A stretch of 64,000 bases of DNA from Flavobacteriales bacterium (GTDB taxonomy: Bacteria; Bacteroidota; Bacteroidia; Flavobacteriales_C; GCA-002722245), in contig JAHEZL010000022.1 of NCBI GenBank assembly GCA_023251095.1, positions 1 through 64,000 of the forward strand. The letters run 5' to 3'. This document shows, in pieces, positions 1-8,336 of this stretch (within the stretch, counting starts at the first letter, position 1; every line of letters begins with the position of its first letter). Position numbers and translations under genes: made by a program. The notes under the pieces are model-generated. The model searched no databases. It saw nothing but the letters and a program-made list of their open reading frames with translations, and was not told the DNA's origin.

Positions 1-22
1 AACGTTTTTTATCCCTTAAAAC

Positions 23-115
23 TACTGCTCACTTTGCTCAGGATTTACTGCTCACTTTACTTGGGATTCCATTACCCACTTTTGTGTAGATTCTATTGCT
101 CTGCTTAGTAGGATT
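23..115. repeat. Four imperfect 23-24-base tandem direct repeats, IS21-end-like
   Basis: Units lie at 23-45, 46-68, 69-92 and 93-115. The first two read TACTGCTCACTTTgctcaGGATT and TACTGCTCACTTTacttgGGATT. The third and fourth are more degenerate but keep the period and the terminal GATT. Multiple short repeats with a GCTCA(C/A)TTT core are typical of the ends of IS21-family elements (known of the family). It is an inference that such an element lies to the left of the window. No transposase is visible here, so integrase-related iterons remain possible. Confidence 0.5.
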
Positions 116-122
116 TTCCAAA

Positions 123-1379
123 TTAGAACTTCATTAAATTTTCCATAAAGTCTTTTTTTGCCTCATCTTCAAAGCCAGAAAAATACCCTTGCGTTACTTT
201 TAAATTACTGTGATTTAATGCTTCGCTAACAAATTCCATACTTGCACCGCTTCTTATTGCATTTGTAGCAAATGAATGCCTTGCCCAGTAAGTAGAAATT
301 TCATTTGTAATTCCATTGTGTTTGGCTAATTTTTTAAGATTTTGGTTTATAAACTTAGTGAAATTCTTAATTGCTCTGTGTCGTTCCAATAAGCTTTGGT
401 TTTCGTTGGCAATAGAAAACACAAAATCATCGGACGCGTTCTTTTTGTTGCCGTATTCTGCAATAATGCGTTTACCAAAGTCACTCAAATAAACAGTAAT
501 TGGTTTTAAATCTGCTTTTCCCGTATTTATAGTCTTTGCTCTGTAATAAACTATTTTACCTTCCTGTACGTCTTTATGCTTTATTAAAGCAACATCTTTA
601 ATGTTCATACCATTGCAGGAATACGAAAAAAACCAAAAATCTTTTGCCTTTCGTTGCTCTGGGGTTAATGGAACAGCATCGAACAAGGTTTTTAGTTGCT
701 CCTTGCTTAATGATTTTTTTACGCTGCGCACAGCAGGCATTTGATATTTGCGCTTTCCAAATGGGTAAATTTCTGAATCAATTTCCTTTTCTTCAATGGC
801 TTTATTGAAAATTGCCCTTAATGCTCTTAAATACATTGATACAGTAGTAAGACTTTTGTTTTTTGGTGCACCAGTCATGAACTTTTCATAACCATTCAGC
901 CACTTTGGTGTAACCTCAATAAATGATAATGTGCTCTGTTCCTTTGTATTCAGGATTGTTAAATACTCCTTTATTGATTTTAGACTTAACTCATAAGTAC
1001 TAGCAGTGCCAATTTGCCCCTGTGCTTTTAGATATTTTATTGTTGCTTCATATTGGTAAAAGATATTTGTGCCGTCACCGTCCTTTCTAAAAAGTTTCTT
1101 TTCAAATTGCTCAAATGTAAAAGGACTTAATTCTTTCGCCGAATCAACCGCCTTATTTTCAACTGCTTGCATTTGTCGACGCACTTCTTTGTATTCAGTT
1201 CGTGGTTTTGTAGTAAGCCAAATACTTTCAAATTCTTTTTCGGTGAACTCAAACACGGTAGGATATAATTTTTGTTTTCGTGGTGAAGAGGTAAACGCCC
1301 TTAATTTCAAGGGGAATTTGCCACTTTTCTTTGCTCTTCGGGTATCTAAAAAGTACGAAATATAAAACGATTGTTCCAT
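123..1379 (-). CDS. Tyrosine-type site-specific recombinase (integrase) of a mobile element
   Basis: The 418-residue protein has the Bacteroidota integrase layout. An N-terminal arm-DNA-binding domain (about 1-95) is followed by a SAM-like core-binding domain (about 100-205) and a C-terminal catalytic domain. Visible catalytic residues are Arg367 (in WARHSFAT), His390 (LNHSN) and the nucleophile Tyr399 (TQGYF). The first catalytic Arg of the family falls on Asn259 (CNGMNIKD), and the His of the HxxR motif is Tyr; a subgroup of Bacteroidota integrases appears to share this. The gene points away from a tRNA-Val 3' fragment about 180 bases upstream, so it probably integrates its element at that tRNA. 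The start at 1379 fits the family N-terminus (MEQSFYISYFLD). Confidence 0.9.
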   Translation of the reverse strand: MEQSFYISYFLDTRRAKKSGKFPLKLRAFTSSPRKQKLYPTVFEFTEKEFESIWLTTKPRTEYKEVRRQMQAVENKAVDSAKELSPFTFEQFEKKLFRKDGDGTNIFYQYEATIKYLKAQGQIGTASTYELSLKSIKEYLTILNTKEQSTLSFIEVTPKWLNGYEKFMTGAPKNKSLTTVSMYLRALRAIFNKAIEEKEIDSEIYPFGKRKYQMPAVRSVKKSLSKEQLKTLFDAVPLTPEQRKAKDFWFFSYSCNGMNIKDVALIKHKDVQEGKIVYYRAKTINTGKADLKPITVYLSDFGKRIIAEYGNKKNASDDFVFSIANENQSLLERHRAIKNFTKFINQNLKKLAKHNGITNEISTYWARHSFATNAIRSGASMEFVSEALNHSNLKVTQGYFSGFEDEAKKDFMENLMKF

Positions 1380-1412
1380 AATAAGGTATTGATTTCAACA
1401 TCAAATTTAATC

Positions 1413-1434
1413 ATTTGCATACAATTTGCATACA
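1413..1434. repeat. Perfect 11-base tandem repeat ATTTGCATACA x2
   Basis: Two exact copies of ATTTGCATACA are head to tail, 34 bases upstream of the integrase start and about 130 bases from the tRNA-like junction. The position fits an arm-type integrase or excisionase site, or an operator for the integrase. That role is inferred from position only. Confidence 0.55.
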
Positions 1435-1561
1435 GAAACAATCAACAAACAACTAACAAAACAAAGTAACCAAAGCACTAAAACACTTATAATACCTATA
1501 TTTACATGACTTTAATGATAAACAGAATAAAAAGAAGGTACCATGAATTAGTTAAATATTA

Positions 1562-1606
1562 TGCCTTACAAGCAGAGGGTCATAGGTTCGAATCCTATAG
1601 CTCCCA
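1562..1606 (+). other. attR-like junction: 3' fragment of tRNA-Val(UAC)
   Basis: The sequence reads as the 3' part of a tRNA. The anticodon loop CTTACAA carries anticodon TAC. It is followed by anticodon 3' strand GCAGA, variable GGGTC, T arm ATAGG-TTCGAAT-CCTAT, acceptor strand AGCTCCC and discriminator A at 1606. No D arm or 5' acceptor strand (GGGAGCT) lies upstream, and the 5' anticodon strand is imperfect (TATGC). It is therefore a fragment, not a gene. With the integrase to its left and a terminator directly downstream, it is best read as the duplicated 3' tRNA end left when an element integrated. An intact tRNA-Val is expected left of the window at the other junction. Confidence 0.8.
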
Positions 1607-1610
1607 CAAC

Positions 1611-1643
1611 AAAACCCCGATATCGAAAGATGTCGGGGTTTTT
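1611..1643 (+). terminator. Rho-independent terminator of the original tRNA-Val transcript
   Basis: A 14-base-pair hairpin (AAAACCCCGATATC / GATGTCGGGGTTTT, one G-U pair) with a GAAA loop ends in a T run. It starts five bases after the tRNA 3' end, where a tRNA terminator would sit. This supports the chromosomal origin of the sequence right of the junction. Confidence 0.85.
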
Positions 1644-1773
1644 GCTTGAAATAAACAATGGATTTTTAACATCTTCTTCCTTCCCTTCTCTTTTTCCTTT
1701 AGCAATAAATATATTTTAGTAGCAATAATTATTTTGTTCTTGCTTACGTTAACCTTATTATAAAACAACTCCT

Positions 1774-2466
1774 ATGTTCTCATTCTCACTTCTTCAAGCT
1801 ACAGCAGCCTCTTCGGTAGTTACTCCTCCCGTTGAAAAAGCTGCAGAGTCATTGGATTTACTGGATGTAATTGTAAAAGGTGGAGTCATCATGATTCCCA
1901 TTGCTATTTTATCGATAGTGACCATTTACATTTTCGTGGAGCGCTACCTGTACATCAAACGTCAGGTTTCCGCCGATAATAATTTCATGAATACCATTCA
2001 GGATTTTATCCGAAACGGAAATATTGATTCTGCCTTAACTTTTTGTAAAAGCTCCAGCAAACCTGTAGCCCGCATGATTGAAAAAGGAATTTCCCGCATC
2101 GGAATGCCGATCAAAGAAATTGAAGAATCAGTGGAAATCGTTGGGAAATTTGAAGTGTACAAAATGGAAAAAAACGTACACATGCTCTCCATCATCGCAG
2201 GTATAGCGCCAATGCTCGGTTTCCTTGGAACTATCTTTGGTGTGATTCAGCTTTTCTCCGACATTGCAGCGGTAGGATCTCTGGAAATAGGAACTGTATC
2301 TCACGGTTTGTACACTAAAATGGTAACGAGTGCCTCGGGCTTAATCGTTGGTATTTTGGCTTACGTTTGCTACAACTGGATCAACTCTCTGATCAATAAA
2401 GCAGTTCACCAAATGGAATGGAACACCATGACTTTCCTTGATGTACTTAAAGAACCAACACGATGA
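1774..2466 (+). CDS. exbB: ExbB/TolQ/MotA-family proton channel subunit
   Basis: The 230-residue inner-membrane protein is of the MotA/TolQ/ExbB family. It uses the proton gradient to energise a TonB-type transducer together with ExbD. A periplasmic N-terminus and first membrane segment (about 36-55) precede a cytoplasmic loop. The conserved second membrane segment has APMLGFLGTIFG (145-156), and a third lies at about 185-205. The ATG start gives a slightly extended N-terminus, normal for Bacteroidota. It overlaps exbD by four bases (ATGA), so the two are translationally coupled. The tonB-like gene sits close by on the other strand rather than in the same operon. Confidence 0.93.
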   Translation: MFSFSLLQATAASSVVTPPVEKAAESLDLLDVIVKGGVIMIPIAILSIVTIYIFVERYLYIKRQVSADNNFMNTIQDFIRNGNIDSALTFCKSSSKPVARMIEKGISRIGMPIKEIEESVEIVGKFEVYKMEKNVHMLSIIAGIAPMLGFLGTIFGVIQLFSDIAAVGSLEIGTVSHGLYTKMVTSASGLIVGILAYVCYNWINSLINKAVHQMEWNTMTFLDVLKEPTR

Positions 2467-2858
2467 ATCTGAGAGCGAAAAAGAAAGAAAACGCTGAGGT
2501 ATTCACCTCTGCAATGAATGACATCATGTTCTTCCTCATGTTGTTTTTCATCATTGCTTCTACCTTATTGAATCCAAGTATTATCAATGTTGCTTTACCC
2601 AAAGCAACCGACCATGAAGTGTTGCACAAAAAAGAGATGGACCTCACCATCACCAAAGACGCTCACTATTTCATCAACAATAAAGAAACTTCTTTCGATA
2701 ATCTGGAAACCTCTATTACCGGAGAAATGAAAACAGGAGAAGAACTGGTGATTAAATTGCGTTTGGATAAAGATTGCAACATTCAGCAACTGGTGGATAT
2801 TTTAGCACTTGGTAAAAAACTAAATGCTAAAATGGTAATCGCTACAGATAAGAATTAG
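2463..2858 (+). CDS. exbD: ExbD/TolR-family biopolymer transport protein
   Basis: This 131-residue protein has one N-terminal membrane helix (about 20-38) and a periplasmic domain. Asp20 in AMNDIMFFLMLFFI is at the position of the proton-carrying Asp of ExbD/TolR. It works with the upstream ExbB as the motor of TonB-dependent outer-membrane transport. Its 3' end overlaps the 3' end of folC on the opposite strand by 17 bases, leaving no room for a separate terminator. Confidence 0.92.
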   Translation: MNLRAKKKENAEVFTSAMNDIMFFLMLFFIIASTLLNPSIINVALPKATDHEVLHKKEMDLTITKDAHYFINNKETSFDNLETSITGEMKTGEELVIKLRLDKDCNIQQLVDILALGKKLNAKMVIATDKN

Positions 2859-4068
2859 AAGCCAGCACATCAGCCACTACAAAAGTACTTCCACCCACAA
2901 AAATAAAATCATCGGCAGCAGCATTTGCTCTCGCCGCTTTCAACGCCGCAGCCGGACTTTCATACATGTTTGCATTTAAATTAAATTGTATGGCCAGCGC
3001 GTATAATTCCTCCACAGGCAAAGCCCTTCCAATCGCAGGCTGACAAAGATAATAGCTGGCGTCTTTCGGTAACAAAGGCAAAATTTTCGATTGATCTTTA
3101 TCGTTTACCGATCCCCAAACGATGTGTAAATTTTTATATTTTTCTTGTTTCAACTGCGCCACCACTCTTTCAATTCCTTCCTTGTTGTGACCCGTATCAC
3201 ATACCATCACAGGATGATTATTCAGTTGCTGCCAGCGCCCTATGAAAGCTGTATTTTGAGCTACTTTCATCAATCCGTCGGAAATATTTTTATCGGAAAT
3301 TTTCCATCCCGATGCTCTTAATTTTTCAATAGAAGCTAAGGCGGTGGAAATATTTTCTTTTTGATAAAGGCCTTTCAAATCACTTTCCATTTCTACACTT
3401 TCAGCAAAAAATAAAGGAGCACTTTTCTCTGTTGCAATTTTCAGGAAAACACTTTCGGTTTCCTTGCGCTTTTCTCCGATGACAACAGGGATTCCCGACT
3501 TGATGATTCCTGCTTTTTCAAAAGCAATTTTTTCCAGGGTATCACCTAAAATATTGGTGTGATCCAAACCAATATTGGTGATCACCGAAAGCTCGGGAGT
3601 AATGATGTTAGTAGAATCCAATCGTCCGCCCAAACCCACTTCCACAATGGCTATATCCACTTTCTCTTTCGCGAAATAATGAAAAGCCATAGCGGTGGTA
3701 TATTCAAAAAAAGAAGGTTCAATGTTTTTAAAAAGCGGAGTGAATTTTTCAACGAAAGAAGTCACTTCTTCTTCAGAAATCATTGCTCCGTTTATTTTTA
3801 TCCGTTCACGAAAATCGATTAAATGCGGACTGCAATAAATGCCGGTTTTATATCCCGCTTCCTGAAAAACAGAAGCCAACATATGTGTCACCGAACCCTT
3901 GCCGTTGGTTCCTGCAACATGAATGGATTTGAATTTATTTTCAGGATTACCCAATACTTTTTCAAGCGCTATGATGTTATGTAAATCGGCTTTGTAAGCG
4001 GATTGCCCGATGCTTTGGTACATGGGCAATTGCGCAAAAAGGAAGTCGGTGGTTTCCTTGTAGGTCAT
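2842..4068 (-). CDS. folC: Bifunctional folylpolyglutamate synthase/dihydrofolate synthase
   Basis: This 408-residue cytosolic Mur-ligase-family enzyme adds glutamate to dihydropteroate and to folates using ATP. The P-loop is VAGTNGKGSV (51-60). The family segment NIGLDHTNILGDTLEKIAFEKAG follows, and a C-terminal ligase domain contains CDTGHNKEG. Length is normal for the family. Its start overlaps the stop of the tonB-like gene by four bases, so the two are co-transcribed. folK, the other folate gene in the window, is unlinked at about 23.3 kb. Confidence 0.93.
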   Translation of the reverse strand: MTYKETTDFLFAQLPMYQSIGQSAYKADLHNIIALEKVLGNPENKFKSIHVAGTNGKGSVTHMLASVFQEAGYKTGIYCSPHLIDFRERIKINGAMISEEEVTSFVEKFTPLFKNIEPSFFEYTTAMAFHYFAKEKVDIAIVEVGLGGRLDSTNIITPELSVITNIGLDHTNILGDTLEKIAFEKAGIIKSGIPVVIGEKRKETESVFLKIATEKSAPLFFAESVEMESDLKGLYQKENISTALASIEKLRASGWKISDKNISDGLMKVAQNTAFIGRWQQLNNHPVMVCDTGHNKEGIERVVAQLKQEKYKNLHIVWGSVNDKDQSKILPLLPKDASYYLCQPAIGRALPVEELYALAIQFNLNANMYESPAAALKAARANAAADDFIFVGGSTFVVADVLASNSYL

Positions 4069-4844
4069 TGCAAATTGAAAACAAAAGTGGCGGTGTATTC
4101 TCTTAATTCCGGACCTTTAGGATCGGCATTGTAGGTTTCTTCTTTGGCTAATTTTTCAGCTCTGGCTCTTAAACAAGGATCAGGATTTTGAGTTCCTTTT
4201 GCATTGCCTGTAGCAGAGACTACTATTCCTTGTCGGTTGATTTTCACCTTCACCATCTGAACCCCTTCTTCCTGACAATCATGCGTAGCGTACTTTGTAT
4301 GTGAACTCACCAAAACCGGATTGTGGCCCGCTCCCGGATTCTTGCTATTTCCTTGTCCTTTACCTCTTCCCGGGTTCTCTCCGTTTGCCCCTTCGTTGCC
4401 CGCTTTATCCGAATCACCATCTCCCTCTCCTCCTATCAGATTTTTCAATCCTGCTAAATTAGTATCCACCTGCTGCGTTTTTTGAACATCGGTTTTCTTG
4501 TTATTTGTTTTTTCCGTTTTGATTTTTTGCTTCTCCTGTTTCTTTTTTACTTGTACGTCGGCATCGGCATCATTCGCCGCAAGCGTTTGCTCCTCAGGAT
4601 TACTTTCAGGCTCTGAAGCTTGTTGTTGCTCTTGCTGAGCTGCAACAACAGCCGATTCAACATTGCCACTGCCCTCCGGAGCATCTCCATAACTTACTTC
4701 CATTGTGGATCCAGCTCCTTCCGGTTCCTCGGGGATTTCCACAGAAACCACCATAAGTAAAAACACTATAAACAATATCGCATGAAGAACAATGGTGACT
4801 ACGGCACCCACTACTCTATCCGATGTTTCTGCGTTTGCATTCAT
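4065..4844 (-). CDS. TonB-like energy transducer
   Basis: The 259-residue protein has a short cytoplasmic N-terminus and one membrane helix (about 13-35). A long low-complexity periplasmic spacer follows, first Gln/Glu-rich, then Lys/Asn/Thr-rich, then Gly/Asn-rich. The C-terminal domain (about 185-259) has the TonB pattern VQMVKVKINRQGIVVSATG. This is the usual layout for carrying ExbB/ExbD energy to outer-membrane receptors. The spacer lacks the classical Pro-Glu/Pro-Lys repeats. The domain is divergent, so it may serve a special or TolA-like role. It is coupled to folC downstream, and nhaD lies 45 bases upstream on the same strand. Confidence 0.75.
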   Translation of the reverse strand: MNANAETSDRVVGAVVTIVLHAILFIVFLLMVVSVEIPEEPEGAGSTMEVSYGDAPEGSGNVESAVVAAQQEQQQASEPESNPEEQTLAANDADADVQVKKKQEKQKIKTEKTNNKKTDVQKTQQVDTNLAGLKNLIGGEGDGDSDKAGNEGANGENPGRGKGQGNSKNPGAGHNPVLVSSHTKYATHDCQEEGVQMVKVKINRQGIVVSATGNAKGTQNPDPCLRARAEKLAKEETYNADPKGPELREYTATFVFNLQ

Positions 4845-4889
4845 ATTTTCCCGTTTTTAAATTAACGACTGCTTTTTATCATTATTACT

Positions 4890-6143
4890 TTACATACAAA
4901 GATACACTAGTGCTCCTGCCATATAACCGGCAATCGCGAGAGGCGATATTTTTTTTAAATACCACATGAAATTCATTTTCTCCATGCCCATCGCCGCAAC
5001 GCCTGCAGCTGAACCAATCACCAAACAACTTCCTCCTGTGCCCGCACAATACGCCAGAAACTGCCAGAAGGAATCGTCCTGAGGCATTGCATACATTTCC
5101 ATTCCTGCTGCCACCAAAGGGACATTGTCTACCACTGCCGAAGCAAAACCGATGACCACCGCTATCATATTTTTGTCACCAATAGCGACATCAAGTTTTG
5201 AAGATAAATCCTGCAACAAGCCTGTGGCCCCCAAACTCCCAACAGCCAGCAATATTCCGAGAAAAAATAAAATACTGGACGTGTCAATATTTTTAAGAAC
5301 ACTAATCACTTTAGTTGCAGGACGTATCAAGTGATCTAATTGGGGATTAATAATTTCCGACACCACCCATATAACAGCCAATACAAACAAAATACCCATG
5401 AAAGGTGGAAGATGAGTAAAATGCTTAAATAGCGGAACAAACAATAAACCACCTATTCCCAATGCTAAAATCAATTTTTTATGAATCGGTTTAATCGTGA
5501 TTTCGTTATTGTCGTTCAATACAGGACGAATAACATGACCTTTCATTTTAAATGATAAAATAATCAAAGGCACCAACAAACAAATCAAACTTGGAAGCAA
5601 GAGCGTTTTCATCACTCCTATCACAGAAATCTTTCCTTTAATCCACAACATCGTTGTAGTAACATCACCAGTTACCGTCCACGCCCCACCTGCATTTGCG
5701 GCAATCACTATCATACCTGCAAAAAGCAAGCGGTCATTTTTATCATCTACCAGTTTCCGCAGCAAAGAAATCATCACAATAGTAGTGGTCAGATTATCCA
5801 GCACAGCCGAAAGGAAAAAAGTGAGGATACCTAAAATCCACAAAAGCTTCACTTTATTTGTTGCAGTAATTCTATCGGTGATTAAAGAAAATCCTTCAAA
5901 GGCATCTACTATTTCAACGATCACCATGGCGCCCAAAAGAAAAAACAAGATTTCAGAGATGTCACCAAAAGCATGAAACAACTGTGAATTCACCAATTCT
6001 GAATCGGCACTGAAAACATAAATCACCCAGCACAAAATCCCCGTCAGCAAAGCCGATGCAGCCTTATCTATCTTTAAAGGATGTTCAAAAGCTATCGCCA
6101 GATAACCCAAAATAAACACCACAATAAGCAGACTTGTTGCCAT
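4890..6143 (-). CDS. nhaD: NhaD-type Na+/H+ antiporter
   Basis: This 417-residue polytopic inner-membrane protein has about 11-13 hydrophobic segments. It matches the NhaD branch of the ion transporter superfamily, which exports Na+ (or Li+) in exchange for H+. Family segments visible are AVLDNLTTTIVMISLL, NAGGAWTVTGDVTTTMLW, AVVDNVPLVAAGMEMY and GTGGSCLVIGSAAGVA. The two DN-containing helices and the GGAWT/GDVTTT stretch are the expected ion-path regions. It sits upstream of tonB-folC on the same strand and could be co-transcribed with them. Confidence 0.92.
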   Translation of the reverse strand: MATSLLIVVFILGYLAIAFEHPLKIDKAASALLTGILCWVIYVFSADSELVNSQLFHAFGDISEILFFLLGAMVIVEIVDAFEGFSLITDRITATNKVKLLWILGILTFFLSAVLDNLTTTIVMISLLRKLVDDKNDRLLFAGMIVIAANAGGAWTVTGDVTTTMLWIKGKISVIGVMKTLLLPSLICLLVPLIILSFKMKGHVIRPVLNDNNEITIKPIHKKLILALGIGGLLFVPLFKHFTHLPPFMGILFVLAVIWVVSEIINPQLDHLIRPATKVISVLKNIDTSSILFFLGILLAVGSLGATGLLQDLSSKLDVAIGDKNMIAVVIGFASAVVDNVPLVAAGMEMYAMPQDDSFWQFLAYCAGTGGSCLVIGSAAGVAAMGMEKMNFMWYLKKISPLAIAGYMAGALVYLCM

Positions 6144-6220
6144 ATTATAAAAATAAGAAAAGAGGGAAGAGGAAGTGAGTTAAACCCTTGAAGATATTGA
6201 CAACAGAGGGTTAATAGGGA

Positions 6221-7387
6221 TCAAGCTTTTCGGCGATGCTTCTCCGCCATAATCAATTTGAGTTCTCTTCCGGTTTGACCGGCAATGGAGGTATTTTCTT
6301 TTGCACGGCGGATAAGGTAAGGCACCAGTTTTTCCACCGGACCGTAAGGCACGTATTTCGCCACATTGTAACCTTCCGCTGCGAGATTGTAACTGATGTG
6401 ATTGCTCATTCCATACAACTGCGCGAAAAACACACGTTCATCAGTAGTTTTAATTCCTTTTTGTTTGATCATGTGCACCAGATGCAAACAGCTGGATTCA
6501 TTATGTGTTCCGGCACAAATGCTCACTGCATCTAAATTTTCAACGCAAATAGTTAATGCTTTATTGAATAACCTATCGGTATCTTCTTTATTGGGATTAA
6601 TGGGAGAAGGGTAACCATTCACCTCCGCACGCTTGCGCTCCTTTTCCATGTAGGCGCCACGCACCAGTTTTAATCCGAGATGATAACCTTCTCCTCTTGC
6701 GCTTTCAATCTGATCTTTTAAATAAGTGATCCTATCGTTGCGGTACAGCTGAATGGTATTGTACACAATGGCCTGTTCGCGATTGTATTTTTTTATCATT
6801 TCCTCGGCGATACTATCGATTACTTTTTGAATCCAGGTTTCTTCCGCATCCAAAAATATGCGCACTTTGTTTTCGTGAGCGGCTTTACAAATATCCTCTA
6901 TCCTTGCCCTTACCTTAACGTATTCTTCTTTTTCGTCATCCGTGAGTGCTTCACCCGATTGCACTTTAACCAACAAATCAAAACGGGCCAGACCCGTAAT
7001 TTTAAAAACAGTAAAGGGAATTTTTCTGTTTCCTTTGGCCAGCTTTATAGTTTCCAGAACCTGTTGTTTTGAAGTTTCAAAAGATTCATCATTCTCCTGG
7101 CCTTCTGCCGAATAATCTAAAATGGTTCCTACTTTGTATTTATTGTACATCTCCCACATCACATCCTTACATTCTTCAATGTCTTCCCCTCCGCAAAATT
7201 GTTTGTATAAAGTTTTTTTGATCAATCCTTTTATAGGTAAATGGATTCTGAAAGCCCATCTCATTATGCCTTTTCCGTATTTTACCAAGGAGGGATAACC
7301 CATCATTTTAAATAAAACGAAGGATTGGTTGAGCTCTTTGTTTGAGCGGCCTTTAAAAGCAATTTCAGTGTTTAGAAAACTAAGCAT
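6221..7387 (-). CDS. Proline dehydrogenase (monofunctional)
   Basis: This 388-residue FAD enzyme oxidises proline to pyrroline-5-carboxylate. It lacks the aldehyde dehydrogenase half of bifunctional PutA. ProDH barrel motifs visible are KITGLARFDLL, RIFLDAEETWIQ, LKLVRGAYMEKER, AGTHNESS, FAQLYGMSNHISYNLA and the C-terminal YVPYGPVEKLVPYLIRRA. The last binds substrate and FAD in known structures. No P5C dehydrogenase gene is present in the window. proC, which runs the reverse reaction, lies about 2.5 kb away on the other strand. Confidence 0.94.
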   Translation of the reverse strand: MLSFLNTEIAFKGRSNKELNQSFVLFKMMGYPSLVKYGKGIMRWAFRIHLPIKGLIKKTLYKQFCGGEDIEECKDVMWEMYNKYKVGTILDYSAEGQENDESFETSKQQVLETIKLAKGNRKIPFTVFKITGLARFDLLVKVQSGEALTDDEKEEYVKVRARIEDICKAAHENKVRIFLDAEETWIQKVIDSIAEEMIKKYNREQAIVYNTIQLYRNDRITYLKDQIESARGEGYHLGLKLVRGAYMEKERKRAEVNGYPSPINPNKEDTDRLFNKALTICVENLDAVSICAGTHNESSCLHLVHMIKQKGIKTTDERVFFAQLYGMSNHISYNLAAEGYNVAKYVPYGPVEKLVPYLIRRAKENTSIAGQTGRELKLIMAEKHRRKA

Positions 7388-7440
7388 AGCGTTGCTTTTT
7401 CATTTAAATACGACAGATAGAAAAAGAAGTTTGAAAAAAT

Positions 7441-8319
7441 TTATCGTTTCTTTTTTCTTAAATATAGCTTTTCTCCTGCAACGGGAGAACTTCCGGGAAG
7501 GATATTGTTCTTTTTATACAGATGCTTTAACTGAATGGCAAATTTTTGAGAAATCCCGAGGTAAGTATCGTTTGACTGAACAACGTAGATGGCTTCCGTT
7601 CCTCGGCGGCGTTTGGGTTGAGTGTAAATAAAATCTCCCTCTTTTAAAGAAACGCTGTCGTTCACATCATTGTATTTTTTTAAGCGGCGGATACTGATTT
7701 GCAGTTCTTTCGACAAGCTTTCAAAATCATCTTTCTTTCTGGCCACAACATATTTTACAAAATTCTTACTTTGTAAAATGGGATGCAGTGTGGTGTCTTT
7801 CTCCGCTGTCAGTTCTTTTTCCGTCCAGCTGTCAAACTGATGTAAGTTATAACGTTCAACAATATCGGTGAGCAATTGCGGATATTTTGGATTGGTGGCA
7901 TATCCGGCGGCTTTCAATCCCTGAGCCCAGGCTTTATAATCGGTCATTTTCAATTGGAAGAGCCCTGCATACCTGGATCTTTCCTTCAAAAATTTTGAAT
8001 GATCGCGGTAAGATTCCAAAACATCATTGTATTTTCTGAAGCATTCATTTTTGGTATCATCGTCCATGTGGTAAGTATCGCCCGTCCAATCGGAATGGCA
8101 TTTTATACCAAAATGATTTTTGGCATTTTGCGCCAGTTTACTGTTGCCATAATTGGATTCCAGCATTCCCTGCGCCAGCGTAATGCTTGCAGGAACGCCA
8201 TACTCCAGCATTTCCTTAATGGCGTCATCTTTATATTCCTCAATGTATTGTTCGGCAGTAAGAGTTGCAAATACAGCCGTCTGCATAAAAAACAATGCTA
8301 TGAGTAATACTTTTTTCAT
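7441..8319 (-). CDS. Secreted glucosaminidase (GH73-type) with C-terminal LysM
   Basis: The protein has 292 residues. A signal peptide (ALFFMQTAVFA, cut before T) is followed by a glucosaminidase domain (about 30-170) with the likely catalytic Glu in QGMLESNYG. Family positions NHFGIKC and KFLKERSRYAGLF, and a tail WAQGLKAAGYATNP, are also seen. The C-terminal LysM (about 240-290) reads IYVVQSNDTYLGISQKF. It should cleave the glycan strands of peptidoglycan in the periplasm, in cell separation or turnover. It is the middle gene of three minus-strand genes, with an 18-base gap to the upstream PLP enzyme. Confidence 0.9.
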   Translation of the reverse strand: MKKVLLIALFFMQTAVFATLTAEQYIEEYKDDAIKEMLEYGVPASITLAQGMLESNYGNSKLAQNAKNHFGIKCHSDWTGDTYHMDDDTKNECFRKYNDVLESYRDHSKFLKERSRYAGLFQLKMTDYKAWAQGLKAAGYATNPKYPQLLTDIVERYNLHQFDSWTEKELTAEKDTTLHPILQSKNFVKYVVARKKDDFESLSKELQISIRRLKKYNDVNDSVSLKEGDFIYTQPKRRRGTEAIYVVQSNDTYLGISQKFAIQLKHLYKKNNILPGSSPVAGEKLYLRKKKR

Positions 8320-8336
8320 CGCCTTAAAATTACTTA

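Noticed and set aside
1561-1606. Complete tRNA-Val gene
   Set aside because: Only the part from anticodon loop to 3' end is present. No D arm, no 5' acceptor strand GGGAGCT, and the 5' anticodon strand has a mismatch.
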